Assembly: GCF_002159175.1 (NCBI RefSeq)
Contig: NZ_NFGZ01000005.1
Location: forward strand, 110,494-174,493
Reading direction: 5' to 3'
DNA from: Flavonifractor sp. An92
GTDB lineage: Bacteria; Bacillota; Clostridia; Oscillospirales; Oscillospiraceae
Length of the DNA stretch: 64,000 nucleotides
The notes beneath the pieces were generated by a model. It was not told where the DNA came from. It made no database searches and saw nothing but the letters and a program-made list of their open reading frames with translations. This document shows positions 1 through 6,952 of this stretch, piece after piece (position 1 is the stretch's first letter; every line of letters starts with the position of its first letter). A program made the position numbers and the translations under genes.

Positions 1-843
1 TTCAGCCAGGCCAAGGAAACCCTCACAGAGGACGATCATCGCTACTGCATCCGCTACTATCAGCGCTACCTGAATGAGGAGGGTGAGGATGATACCGCCC
101 GGGGCAATCTGTCCTATCACTTCAATCTGCTGGGCGAGTATGAAGAGTCGCTGCAGTGGGGTCTGCCCGCCGCGGAGCGCGGAAAGGTCCCCTTTATCTT
201 CAACAACATGGGCAACGCCTGCTTTCATCAGAGGCGGTGGGAGGATGCCATCCGCTGGTACGAAAAAGCGGCGGCCGCGGGGAAGCCCCGCCAGTCTTAC
301 AACATCGCCCTGGCCTTGAAAAACCTGGGGAAATTTCAGGAGGCCGTCCGGGAGCTGAAGGCCCTGGTGCAGTCCCAGTGTTCCTCCGCCGACCGGCTCC
401 GCTATCTGAAGCAGCTGGTGACGATCCTGTATTACTACATAGAGGACGACGAAAAAGACCTCGCCTACTGGCTTTCCTATGGGCAGGCCCTGCAGCAGCT
501 GGTCAGTCACCCGGAGTGGAAGGAAGACGACGATGCGGAGGCCTTCCTGTGGGCACTGGAGCGGGCGGCAGAACAGTATCCCCAGCTGCAAGGCTACGCA
601 GAAGCCGTGCTGGAGCGCATGCCCGGCATCAAAGCGAAGCGTGCCGAGGAGGCCTGGCGTGCGGAAGAAGCTCGGCGTGCTGAGGAGGCCCGGCGTGCCG
701 AAGAGGCCCGGCGTGCCGAAGAGGCCCGGCGCGCTGAGGAGGCCCGGCGCGCTGAGGAGGCCCGGCGCGCCGAAGAAGCCCGACGCGCCGAAGAAGCTAG
801 GCGCGCTGAGGAGGAAGCCCTCCTGCTGACCCTGTTCTTCTGA
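1..843 (+). CDS. TPR-repeat protein with RAEEAR tail (5' partial)
   Basis: The reading frame is open from the first base, so the N-terminus lies outside the window. About 200 residues resemble tetratricopeptide repeats: paired amphipathic helices such as FNNMGNACFHQRRWEDAIRW and YNIALALKNLGKFQEAVREL, which normally form a protein-binding scaffold. The last 65 residues are an almost pure six-residue repeat (RAEEAR) expected to form a long charged helix, ending in the hydrophobic EALLLTLFF. No signal peptide or membrane segment is visible in this part. It is followed by a bidirectional terminator and a convergent dehydrogenase gene. The TPR fold is well supported; its partner and pathway are unknown. 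Confidence 0.75.
   Translation, partial: FSQAKETLTEDDHRYCIRYYQRYLNEEGEDDTARGNLSYHFNLLGEYEESLQWGLPAAERGKVPFIFNNMGNACFHQRRWEDAIRWYEKAAAAGKPRQSYNIALALKNLGKFQEAVRELKALVQSQCSSADRLRYLKQLVTILYYYIEDDEKDLAYWLSYGQALQQLVSHPEWKEDDDAEAFLWALERAAEQYPQLQGYAEAVLERMPGIKAKRAEEAWRAEEARRAEEARRAEEARRAEEARRAEEARRAEEARRAEEARRAEEARRAEEEALLLTLFF
640..819 (+). repeat. 18-bp tandem repeat, about ten units, encoding RAEEAR
   Basis: Ten successive 18-bp units of the type CGTGCCGAAGAGGCCCGG lie in frame inside the TPR gene. Units differ mainly at third codon positions (GCC/GCT/GCG, GAA/GAG), so the array is old enough to have drifted while the peptide was conserved. Copy number could vary between strains. Confidence 0.9.
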
Positions 844-858
844 CCCCTTTGCGAGACT

Positions 859-893
859 GGAACGCCCGCAGCCAATGGCTGCGGGCGTGTTCC
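859..893. terminator. Bidirectional terminator between convergent genes
   Basis: GGAAC-GCCCGCAGCC pairs with GGCTGCGGGC-GT-GTTCC around a very short loop, between the TPR gene and the convergent dehydrogenase. A/T tracts flank it. Confidence 0.75.
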
Positions 894-895
894 AT

Positions 896-1936
896 TTAAT
901 CGGGGGTGATGGCTACCTTGATGACCCCGTCCCGCCGTTGCTCGAAGAGGTCGTAGGCCGCGGCAATGTCCTTCAACGGGTAAGTGTGGGTGATGAGGGC
1001 GGTGGTGTCCAGCTCGCCCCGGGCGATGAGGTCCAGGATCTCCGCGCACTTGCAGCCGTCCACGCCGCCGGTCTTGAAGGTGAGGTTCTTGCCGTACATG
1101 TCCGGAAGGGGCAAGGTCTGGGGCCCGTCGTACAGGGCCACCACCGTCACTACGGCGTTGGGCCGGGCGCACTGCCAGGCCAGCCGGAAAGTGTCCGGGC
1201 TGCCCGCCACCTCCAGCACCACGTCGGCCCCGCCGTGGTCGCTGTGGATCTGGACGAAGGGCAGGAGCTCCTCCGGCCCCACCGTCAGGACCTGGGGATA
1301 GCGCTCCGCCGCCCAGGAGCGGCGTCCCTCGTCCTTCTCGCAGAGGATGACCCGGCGGGGGTGCTTCAGCAGCACGCACTGGAGGGTACAAAGTCCGGTG
1401 GGCCCCGCCCCCAGGATGACCACCGTATCCTCCGGCGTGATGTCCGAGATATCCGCCGCCCAGTAGCCGGTGGCCAGGATGTCCCCCACGAAGAGGGCCT
1501 GCCGGTCGCTGACCCCCTCCGGGATGGGAGTGAGCCCCTGGTCGGCATAGGGCACCCGGATGTGCTCGGCCTGTCCGCCATCGATGCGGCAGCCCAGCGC
1601 CCAGCCCCCCTGTGGGTCGGTGCAGTTGTTCACCCAGCCGTGGCGGCAGAAAAAGCAGTCTCCGCAGAAGGTCTCCACGTTCACCGCCACCCGGGTGCCG
1701 GGGCGCAGCGTCTCCGGCAGGGCCTCCCCCGCCTCCTCCACCACGCCCACCAGCTCGTGGCCCACGGTGATGCCGGGCACCGCCCGGGGCACCGAGCCGT
1801 GCTTGATGTGCAGGTCACTGGTGCAGATGCTGGACAGGGTCACCCGCACCACCGCGTCCCGGGGGTGGAGCAGACTGGGACGGGGCTTTTCCAGCAGGCG
1901 GAAGTCCCCCTGCCCCACATAGGTATAGGCCAGCAT
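896..1936 (-). CDS. Zinc-dependent medium-chain alcohol dehydrogenase family protein
   Basis: A 346-residue enzyme of the medium-chain dehydrogenase/reductase family, expected to oxidise an alcohol or reduce a carbonyl with NAD(P) in the cytoplasm. Likely catalytic zinc ligands are Cys38 (CTSDLH) and the GHE motif at 59-61; the structural zinc site is Cys91, Cys94, Cys97 and Cys105 (CGDCFFC then NNC). The Rossmann nucleotide motif GAGPTGL lies near residue 175. Length is normal for the family, and the start has a GGAGG-type site on the minus strand. It resembles clostridial secondary-alcohol or threonine-type dehydrogenases; the substrate cannot be read from sequence. Confidence 0.85.
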   Translation of the reverse strand: MLAYTYVGQGDFRLLEKPRPSLLHPRDAVVRVTLSSICTSDLHIKHGSVPRAVPGITVGHELVGVVEEAGEALPETLRPGTRVAVNVETFCGDCFFCRHGWVNNCTDPQGGWALGCRIDGGQAEHIRVPYADQGLTPIPEGVSDRQALFVGDILATGYWAADISDITPEDTVVILGAGPTGLCTLQCVLLKHPRRVILCEKDEGRRSWAAERYPQVLTVGPEELLPFVQIHSDHGGADVVLEVAGSPDTFRLAWQCARPNAVVTVVALYDGPQTLPLPDMYGKNLTFKTGGVDGCKCAEILDLIARGELDTTALITHTYPLKDIAAAYDLFEQRRDGVIKVAITPD

Positions 1937-1963
1937 GGCGTTCCCTCCTTTTGATGAAAACAG

Positions 1964-1993
1964 ACGGGACGCCCCGGTTCGGAGGCGTCCCGT
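1964..1993. terminator. Terminator after the tRNA-binding gene
   Basis: ACGGGACGCC and GGCGTCCCGT form a perfect 10-bp stem with a 10-nt loop just downstream of the minus-strand tRNA-binding gene; a CTGTTTTC tract follows on the minus strand. Confidence 0.75.
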
Positions 1994-2000
1994 CGGATGG

Positions 2001-2555
2001 TTAATACAGTTTTGCGCCGGCGGGGATGTGCTCGTCCACCATCAGGCAGTGGAGCTTCTCCACGCCCTCCTCGTGGTGGATGGCGGAGATGATCATGCCG
2101 CAGGAATCAATGCCCATCATCTTGCGGGGGGGCAGGTTGGTGATGGCGATGAGGGTCTTGCCCACCAGCTCCTCGGGCTCGTAGGTGTCGTGGATGCCGC
2201 TGAGGATCACGCGGTCGGTGCCGGTGCCGTCATCCAGCACGAACTTCAGGAGCTTCTTGCTCTTGGGCACGGCGGTGCACTCCTTCACCTTCACGGCCCG
2301 GAAGTCGGACTTGGCAAAGGTCTCGAAGTCCACGAACTCCTGGAACAGGGGCTCGATCTCCACCTTGGAGAAGTCGATGACCTCCTCCTTCTTCACCACA
2401 GGGCCAGCGGGCGCGGCCTCCTTGGCGGCGGCGGGCTTGTCCAGGGGCTTCATGGTGGGAATTTGAGTTCTGACCGTTTCATCTTGTTTCAACATAGCCT
2501 GTTGTGCCATAAAACCGCCACCTTCATGACATTCTTCATACAGCTTTGATTCCAT
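2001..2555 (-). CDS. MetRS beta/CsaA-type tRNA-binding domain protein, possibly truncated
   Basis: Residues about 75-184 are an OB-fold tRNA-binding domain as found at the C-terminus of methionyl-tRNA synthetase and in CsaA (FAKSDFRAVKV, KSKKLLKFVLDDG, VILSGI, LPPRKMMGI, MVDEHIPAGAKLY). Before it is an Ala/Pro/Lys linker (35-70). No catalytic synthetase domain precedes it. The first 34 residues are encoded by distinctly lower-GC DNA than the rest, and Met35 begins the GC-rich linker. Either a stand-alone tRNA-binding protein, or the tail of a MetRS gene cut by the element that begins here and given a new 5' end. Starts are possible at Met1, Met16 or Met35. Confidence 0.7.
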   Translation of the reverse strand: MESKLYEECHEGGGFMAQQAMLKQDETVRTQIPTMKPLDKPAAAKEAAPAGPVVKKEEVIDFSKVEIEPLFQEFVDFETFAKSDFRAVKVKECTAVPKSKKLLKFVLDDGTGTDRVILSGIHDTYEPEELVGKTLIAITNLPPRKMMGIDSCGMIISAIHHEEGVEKLHCLMVDEHIPAGAKLY

Positions 2556-2589
2556 TTCATGCCTTCCTGCGCCGTTTGGTTTTGAGCAA

Positions 2590-2670
2590 AAGTTGTGGGA
2601 AAGTTGTAAAAAGTTGTAGTGGCTCAGAATTGGCTCGAAGATGGCTTAAAATTGGCACAATGAATGGCTA
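2590..2670 (+). repeat. Helically phased array: AAGTTGT x3 then TGGC x5
   Basis: AAGTTGT occurs at 2590, 2601 and 2611, followed by TGGC at 2620, 2631, 2642, 2653 and 2665 (TGGCT in four, TGGCAC in one). Spacing is 11, 10, 9, 11, 11, 11 and 12 bp, about one helical turn throughout, so all boxes face one side of the DNA. The array lies 180 bp upstream of a winged-helix, replication-initiator-like gene. This is the arrangement of plasmid iterons or of a cooperative operator. The 2652 copy (TTGGCACA) matches the upstream box of both large operon promoters in the element. Confidence 0.65.
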
Positions 2671-2845
2671 CATTGCTTTGAAAGGCAACAGCCCCAGGAA
2701 GAGTAAAGCCTGCATGGATACTGCCAGCATCAGCAAGCAGATTCATACAGAAACAAGTATAGCATAAGCCCCAGAGATGTTCAAGTCAACGATTTTTTCG
2801 CAGTGCAATCCAATTTCATACCTTATATATAAAAAGGAGATTCTT

Positions 2846-3949
2846 ATGCCAGCCTATCAATTACAAATTAAACAGGTGGTGGACTATCCACGTTGTCGGA
2901 TTTACCGACAGTTTATCCATCGTCTGATAGATGACCGGAGCATTCGCGCAAGCGGCGGCTCCGGCCTTTTTTATTATACCGTGCTTTGCAGCTTTGCAAA
3001 CTTCCGCACCTCATACCGGCGCATTGATGGCATCAGCTACACCGTCTACCCCGGCGAATGGGTCTGTACGCTCAAAGAGCTTTCTCAATGGTTTCGGACT
3101 CGTTTTCAGTGTCAGGCGCTTTCCATCTTGGGAGAACTTCAGCAGCGTCATCTCATTGACTTCTCCTCTCTGGGGCGAGGGAATGTGATCCGCTATAAAA
3201 TCCGGAACTGGTCCCGACACAACACGGTTCTGGAGTATAACGCTCCCTGTCAAAAGGACACCGGCTTTTTCTTTTTACCGGTATCCATCGTTACTGATTT
3301 AATCAGCTCTGACCGCTGTTCTGAAATGGACATCGTGCTGGATCTATGGGTCTCAGCCATCTACAACGACAGTCAAGTGCAGGGGTCGGCGCTTGGGCCT
3401 GTAGCCTATTTTCGCAACGGCACCGGCAACCCTTTGGTCACCTATACGGAACTTGCTGCTCGCTGGGGCCTTTCCCGGGCCACCGTTGGCCGTGTTCTTA
3501 AAAAGCTGTCCGCCCTGGACTATATTTCCCTCATGTCCTTCCCCGGCCGCCACGGCAGCGTGATCTATCTTAAAAACTACTTGTCCACCATGTTTGAAAT
3601 ATCTGATGTGATGGTGGACAAAGAGGAGGTCGCTATGACACTCAATATCCGTCTGGAGCTTCCTGCGGAGGGCTGTGTTGACCAGGAAGCGCCCACCATG
3701 GAGCATGAGGTCATCGTTTCAGACGAACTCTCCAGCGTTTCAAAATCTCACATTGAAATCATCCTGCAGAAAATGGCGCAAATCCTGATGGCACAAGGGA
3801 TTTCGTGCTTTGGATGCTCCCTCTCTCACTACAAGTTATATCCTTTATCGGGCGACTGCCGGGAAGTATTACTACCCCGCGCGCGATCAAACGGTGCTGC
3901 GCTTAGGCCTGGCTGTGTTGTGCGGCAACAAGCAGGTCGCAAGTTTTGA
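2846..3949 (+). CDS. Winged-helix DNA-binding protein, replication-initiator-like; 3' end probably frameshifted
   Basis: Start chosen at ATG 2846, with AAGGAGA eight bases upstream. The protein (367 residues as read) has two winged-helix-like regions: one near 75-130 and a clear helix-turn-helix near 205-250 (TYTELAARWGLSRATVGRVL, then KKLSALDYISLMSFPGR). This layout fits initiator or regulator proteins at the front of Firmicute conjugative elements. After about residue 315 the frame reads unnaturally, while another frame gives plausible protein (TSYILYRATAGKYYYPARD and SFELTLNPIVEND) ending at 3981. A one-base indel near 3790-3830 would join them. No known replication family was identified with certainty. 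Confidence 0.6.
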   Translation: MPAYQLQIKQVVDYPRCRIYRQFIHRLIDDRSIRASGGSGLFYYTVLCSFANFRTSYRRIDGISYTVYPGEWVCTLKELSQWFRTRFQCQALSILGELQQRHLIDFSSLGRGNVIRYKIRNWSRHNTVLEYNAPCQKDTGFFFLPVSIVTDLISSDRCSEMDIVLDLWVSAIYNDSQVQGSALGPVAYFRNGTGNPLVTYTELAARWGLSRATVGRVLKKLSALDYISLMSFPGRHGSVIYLKNYLSTMFEISDVMVDKEEVAMTLNIRLELPAEGCVDQEAPTMEHEVIVSDELSSVSKSHIEIILQKMAQILMAQGISCFGCSLSHYKLYPLSGDCREVLLPRARSNGAALRPGCVVRQQAGRKF

Positions 3950-3995
3950 ACTTACTCTCAACCCCATTGTTGAAAACGATTAAGGAGGCATAACC

Positions 3996-4547
3996 ATGAA
4001 GAAATTTGACGAAAAGAATGTTGCTGAAAACCCGCTGTACCACGACACCTGGAAGCTGCTGAAAAAATACCGTGATGTGGTTTGGAGCCTGGAGCTGTCT
4101 GTTCAGCATGTCCGGACAAAATTTGAGATCGAGTATGGCACTTCCATCGAGGATTTTCTGGATTCTGTCTACCTGGCCGGCGCCGATCTGGCGGGCAGCG
4201 ATATTGAGCATCACGCCAAGTGCATTGAGCGCAGCCACAAAATGCTGAAATTGCTGGATTCGGCAGTCGATCTGCTCCGCACCAAGCACAAGAACGGTGA
4301 AGCATACTACTGGCTTCTGTACTACTCTTTCCTCTCCCCCCAGCAGCTGAAAAATGTGGAGGAGATCATCGAGAACCTGCGTCCTCATATCCGGGATATT
4401 TCCTTCCGCACCTATTACCGTAAGCGGCGGGAGGCCATCGAAGCCCTCAGTTCCGTGCTGTGGGGATATACCTCCAAGGACAGCCTGGATGTGCTGGAGC
4501 AATTTTTCCCAGACTTGAAGGCCGGCGAAAACGAGCAGGGCAAATAA
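3996..4547 (+). CDS. Unknown 183-residue helical protein, possible phage-type transcription regulator
   Basis: ATG follows AAGGAGG at good spacing. The protein is mostly helical, with no membrane segment. Residues 115-165 (FLSPQQLKNVEEIIENLRP followed by FRTYYRKRREAIEALSSVLW) resemble the C-terminal helix-turn-helix of RinA/ArpU late regulators or a sigma region 4: a basic recognition-type helix followed by a conserved tryptophan. It sits directly before the T4SS promoter, whose boxes begin immediately after its stop codon, so it is a good candidate for the regulator of that promoter. This role is inferred from position only. Confidence 0.5.
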   Translation: MKKFDEKNVAENPLYHDTWKLLKKYRDVVWSLELSVQHVRTKFEIEYGTSIEDFLDSVYLAGADLAGSDIEHHAKCIERSHKMLKLLDSAVDLLRTKHKNGEAYYWLLYYSFLSPQQLKNVEEIIENLRPHIRDISFRTYYRKRREAIEALSSVLWGYTSKDSLDVLEQFFPDLKAGENEQGK

Positions 4548-4615
4548 TTGGCACATATCGGGAAAATAATTGGCGCGTTTCTGCCCTTGAGGCGTAAATC
4601 TCCATGTGTTAGACT
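4548..4615 (+). promoter_or_regulatory. Promoter of the T4SS operon with two TTGGC boxes
   Basis: TTGGCAC at 4548 and TTGGCGC at 4570 are 22 bp apart (two helical turns). A -35 TTGAGG (4587-4592) and -10 TAGACT (4610-4615) are separated by 17 bp, with TG upstream of the -10. The same arrangement recurs at 21156-21223, including identical 22- and 40-bp distances. The boxes lie upstream of -35, so they probably bind an activator. Confidence 0.7.
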
Positions 4616-4649
4616 GAATATGCTCAAACTTGCACCCAAAACCGAATAC

Positions 4650-4759
4650 GGACAGAGAACAGCGCCTTTTTCTGAGGTGCTTTTTTCTGTCCAAACGGCC
4701 GTCCGGCCCGGGAATAAGCCCGCATCTGCAAATCAGGTGCGGGCTTATTCTTTGCTTTT
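4650..4759 (+). promoter_or_regulatory. Leader hairpins with terminator-like end before the first T4SS gene
   Basis: Two structures lie in the roughly 180-nt leader. In the first, GGACAGA (4650) pairs with TCTGTCC (4686) and AGCGCC with GGTGCT, followed by a run of T. In the second, AATAAGCCCGCA (4713-4724) pairs perfectly with 4738-4749 and is followed by CTTTGCTTTT. The second has the form of an intrinsic terminator and lies 25 bp before the ribosome site of the first gene. Confidence 0.65.
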
Positions 4760-4799
4760 GAGCAACGATCATCACATTTGGATTGGAGGTCCTCAAACA

Positions 4800-5198
4800 T
4801 TGAAGAAACTGAAACTTCCCCAGCCGAAGCGGAAAGATGCTGACCGCACGCCTCAGCATCATTTTTCCGCTGCCAAACTCGCCTACATGGCTTTTCTCTG
4901 TGTCACGATGTCGCTGGTCTTCTGTCAGCCGGCCTTCGCTGCAACCGATGTTTGGTCTAAAGCCAAAGAGATCATGCAGGATGTCTACACGCAGATCGTC
5001 GCCATTTCCACCATTGCGGCCATTGTGACCGCCTCGGTCGCCCTGCTGTTGATGAACTTCTCCCGCTCCGGCCGGACCGTCGATGAAAGCCGTGCTTGGC
5101 TGAAGCGCATCTGTATCACCTGGGCGATCCTCAACGGATTGGGCTTTATCATGGCTTATGTGACGCCTCTGTTTGCCGGCGGTCAGTGGGCTGGATGA
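4800..5198 (+). CDS. VirB2/TrbC-like conjugation pilin-type small membrane protein
   Basis: TTG start at 4800, nine bases after GGAGGT, giving 132 residues; the longer upstream reading runs through the promoter and leader and is rejected. A basic N-terminus (KKLKLPQPKRKD) leads into a signal-type segment ending FCQPAFAATD, then two membrane helices (STIAAIVTASVALLLMNF and ITWAILNGLGFIMAYVTPLF). Size, signal and two helices match VirB2/TrbC pilin subunits, which form the conjugation channel or pilus. First gene of the T4SS operon, directly before the VirB6-like gene. The family call rests on topology and position. Confidence 0.55.
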   Translation: MKKLKLPQPKRKDADRTPQHHFSAAKLAYMAFLCVTMSLVFCQPAFAATDVWSKAKEIMQDVYTQIVAISTIAAIVTASVALLLMNFSRSGRTVDESRAWLKRICITWAILNGLGFIMAYVTPLFAGGQWAG

Positions 5199-5237
5199 CA
5201 GAGACAACTCTACACCCGCTGGAAGGAGGCGTAATTT

Positions 5238-5948
5238 ATGGGTATCCTGGATGGCATCGTTGAATGGATTGCAGAGCAGATCATGGCAGGTCTCGACCTT
5301 GTGACTACTTCGGTTTTGGGCGCGCTTGGTTGTGACATGACCGTTTTTCTGCGCTATTTCCCCGCCGCAGAGACGATGTACGGGATTTTCGCAGCTCTGG
5401 CTGTCGGTCTGATTTTGCTCAACTGGGTATGGCAGCTATTTAAGAATTTTGGTCTGAGCGCCGGTATCGAGGCAGAAGATCCTGTGAAGCTGAGCATCCG
5501 CTCGGTTCTCTTCATTCTGCTGGCACTTTTTTCAGACGAGATCATCAACACAATACTGACCATCGGCGGCACCCCGTACCGCTGGATCATGGATTCAGAA
5601 CTGCCGCCCCTCAGCTTTGCTGATTTCAATTCGGTGATGCTGGTGATCATCGGTGTATGTGCCAATGGAGCCGTGGCCTTGATCACTTTGATTCTGGTCG
5701 TCATTTTGGCATGAAACTATCTGAAACTGCTGCTTGAAGCAGCGGAACGATATGTATTGCTTGGTGTGCTGGTCTATACTGCACCAGTCGCTTTTGCGAT
5801 GGGGGCAAGCCAAACCACATCAAACATCTGGAAATCCTGGTGTCGGATGCTGGGCGGGCAGATTTTTCTGCTGCTTATGAACGCCTGGTGCCTGCGCCTA
5901 TTTACGAGCATGGTTGGTTCGTTTATCTCCAACCCGCTTTCGCTTTAA
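5238..5948 (+). pseudogene. VirB6/TrbL-like channel protein interrupted by an in-frame TGA
   Basis: ATG follows GGAGGCG. About six hydrophobic helices, typical of the polytopic VirB6/TrbL channel component of Firmicute T4SS. The frame is broken by TGA at 5712-5714 after LILVVILA and continues in the same frame as NYLKLLLEAAERYVLLGVLV through KSWCRMLGGQIFLLLMNAWC to the stop at 5948. In related elements as I recall them this motif reads WNYLKLLLE, so the TGA sits where TGG (Trp) is expected. Total length with read-through is 236 residues. Either a point mutation, a sequencing error, or UGA read-through. Confidence 0.7.
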
Positions 5949-5959
5949 GGAGGGACGTA

Positions 5960-6952
5960 ATGAAAAAACTCAGAAGAATTCTGTTTCTTGCGCTCATGGT
6001 CGGCCTTCTTGCCTGCCTGTGCTACCAACCCGCTTTTGCCGCCGTTACGGAGGAAGAAGTGCAGGCGCAGGTAGACGCCGTAGGCAAAGAAGCAGTATCT
6101 GGCAATGTCCTGATTTGGTTCATGTGTGCGATTGGTTTTCTCAAAGTATCACAGAAAATCGACTCCTTCATGGCAAGTCTTGGGGTCAATGTAGGCCATA
6201 CCGGCGGCAGTATGTTGGCGGAGGCCTTAATAGCCGCCCGGGGCTTCAGTGGATTCAAGAGCTTTTCCAGCCACCATTTCGGTGGTGGGCACAGCAGCAA
6301 TTCCACTCATGTGAATGCAGGCGGTGGCGGCAAGGGCGGCGGCTTTGGTGCCGGCTTTGCCAGCGGCGGTCTGGCCGGGGTAATTGGCCGGAAGGTCACG
6401 AACAATGCGGTAAAAACAGCGACAACTCCCTCAGAAACAAAAGCCTCCGGCCTTGGTGGTCTCGTAGGCGGTGCTGCAGGGGGTATCGGCGTCCACATCT
6501 ATACTTCGTCCGTCAGCAAGGGCGGCAATTTCGCCAACAATGTGATCGGTTCTGTTGCCACCGGGAACATCACCCAGATGGGTACGATTTCCGGTGAAAA
6601 AGCTGTTGACGCTCTTCACTCTTACATGGGGCACGCTGCTTTGGAAACTGGCGCTGAAAACATTCCCCAATACCAGAATGTTGAGATCGGCGGCGGGCGT
6701 ATCACAGGCACCGAAGTTACCGCCGAGCATCCGGAGGGTATCGCTTTCGGAATGTATCATGCAGATCAGTATGTTGCACCCGAGGGCCAATACACAACGG
6801 TTCATTCCGCCGACGGTGCGGCATGGTATAAGCAATACGCTGTTGACACTGTAGAGAAATCCCCCTACATGGCGCCGGATGGTTCGATAGCCTACAACGA
6901 GTCAATCGTCAAAAAGCTGCCCCCCACTCCCCGCAGAAAGGACAGGCTCTAA
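5960..6952 (+). CDS. Secreted Gly-rich conjugation protein with signal peptide
   Basis: ATG 5960 follows AAGGAGGG. A signal peptide (KKLRRILFLALMVGLL, then CYQPAFAAV) is followed by a second hydrophobic helix (VLIWFMCAIGFLKVSQ) and a long glycine/serine-rich region (about 100-200) with alternating GG motifs that may insert in or line a membrane pore. The C-terminal 120 residues look globular (GGGRITGTEVTAEHPEGIAF). The stop codon touches the next gene's start, so the two are probably translationally coupled. Its place between the VirB6-like protein and the hydrolase suggests an envelope component of the secretion system; no named family is claimed. Confidence 0.6.
   Translation: MKKLRRILFLALMVGLLACLCYQPAFAAVTEEEVQAQVDAVGKEAVSGNVLIWFMCAIGFLKVSQKIDSFMASLGVNVGHTGGSMLAEALIAARGFSGFKSFSSHHFGGGHSSNSTHVNAGGGGKGGGFGAGFASGGLAGVIGRKVTNNAVKTATTPSETKASGLGGLVGGAAGGIGVHIYTSSVSKGGNFANNVIGSVATGNITQMGTISGEKAVDALHSYMGHAALETGAENIPQYQNVEIGGGRITGTEVTAEHPEGIAFGMYHADQYVAPEGQYTTVHSADGAAWYKQYAVDTVEKSPYMAPDGSIAYNESIVKKLPPTPRRKDRL

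Noticed and set aside
594..1391. Long minus-strand frame over the TPR tail and the dehydrogenase
   Set aside because: It is an antisense shadow of the repeat and of the dehydrogenase gene; composition is Arg/Ala/Gly-rich and there is no ribosome site.
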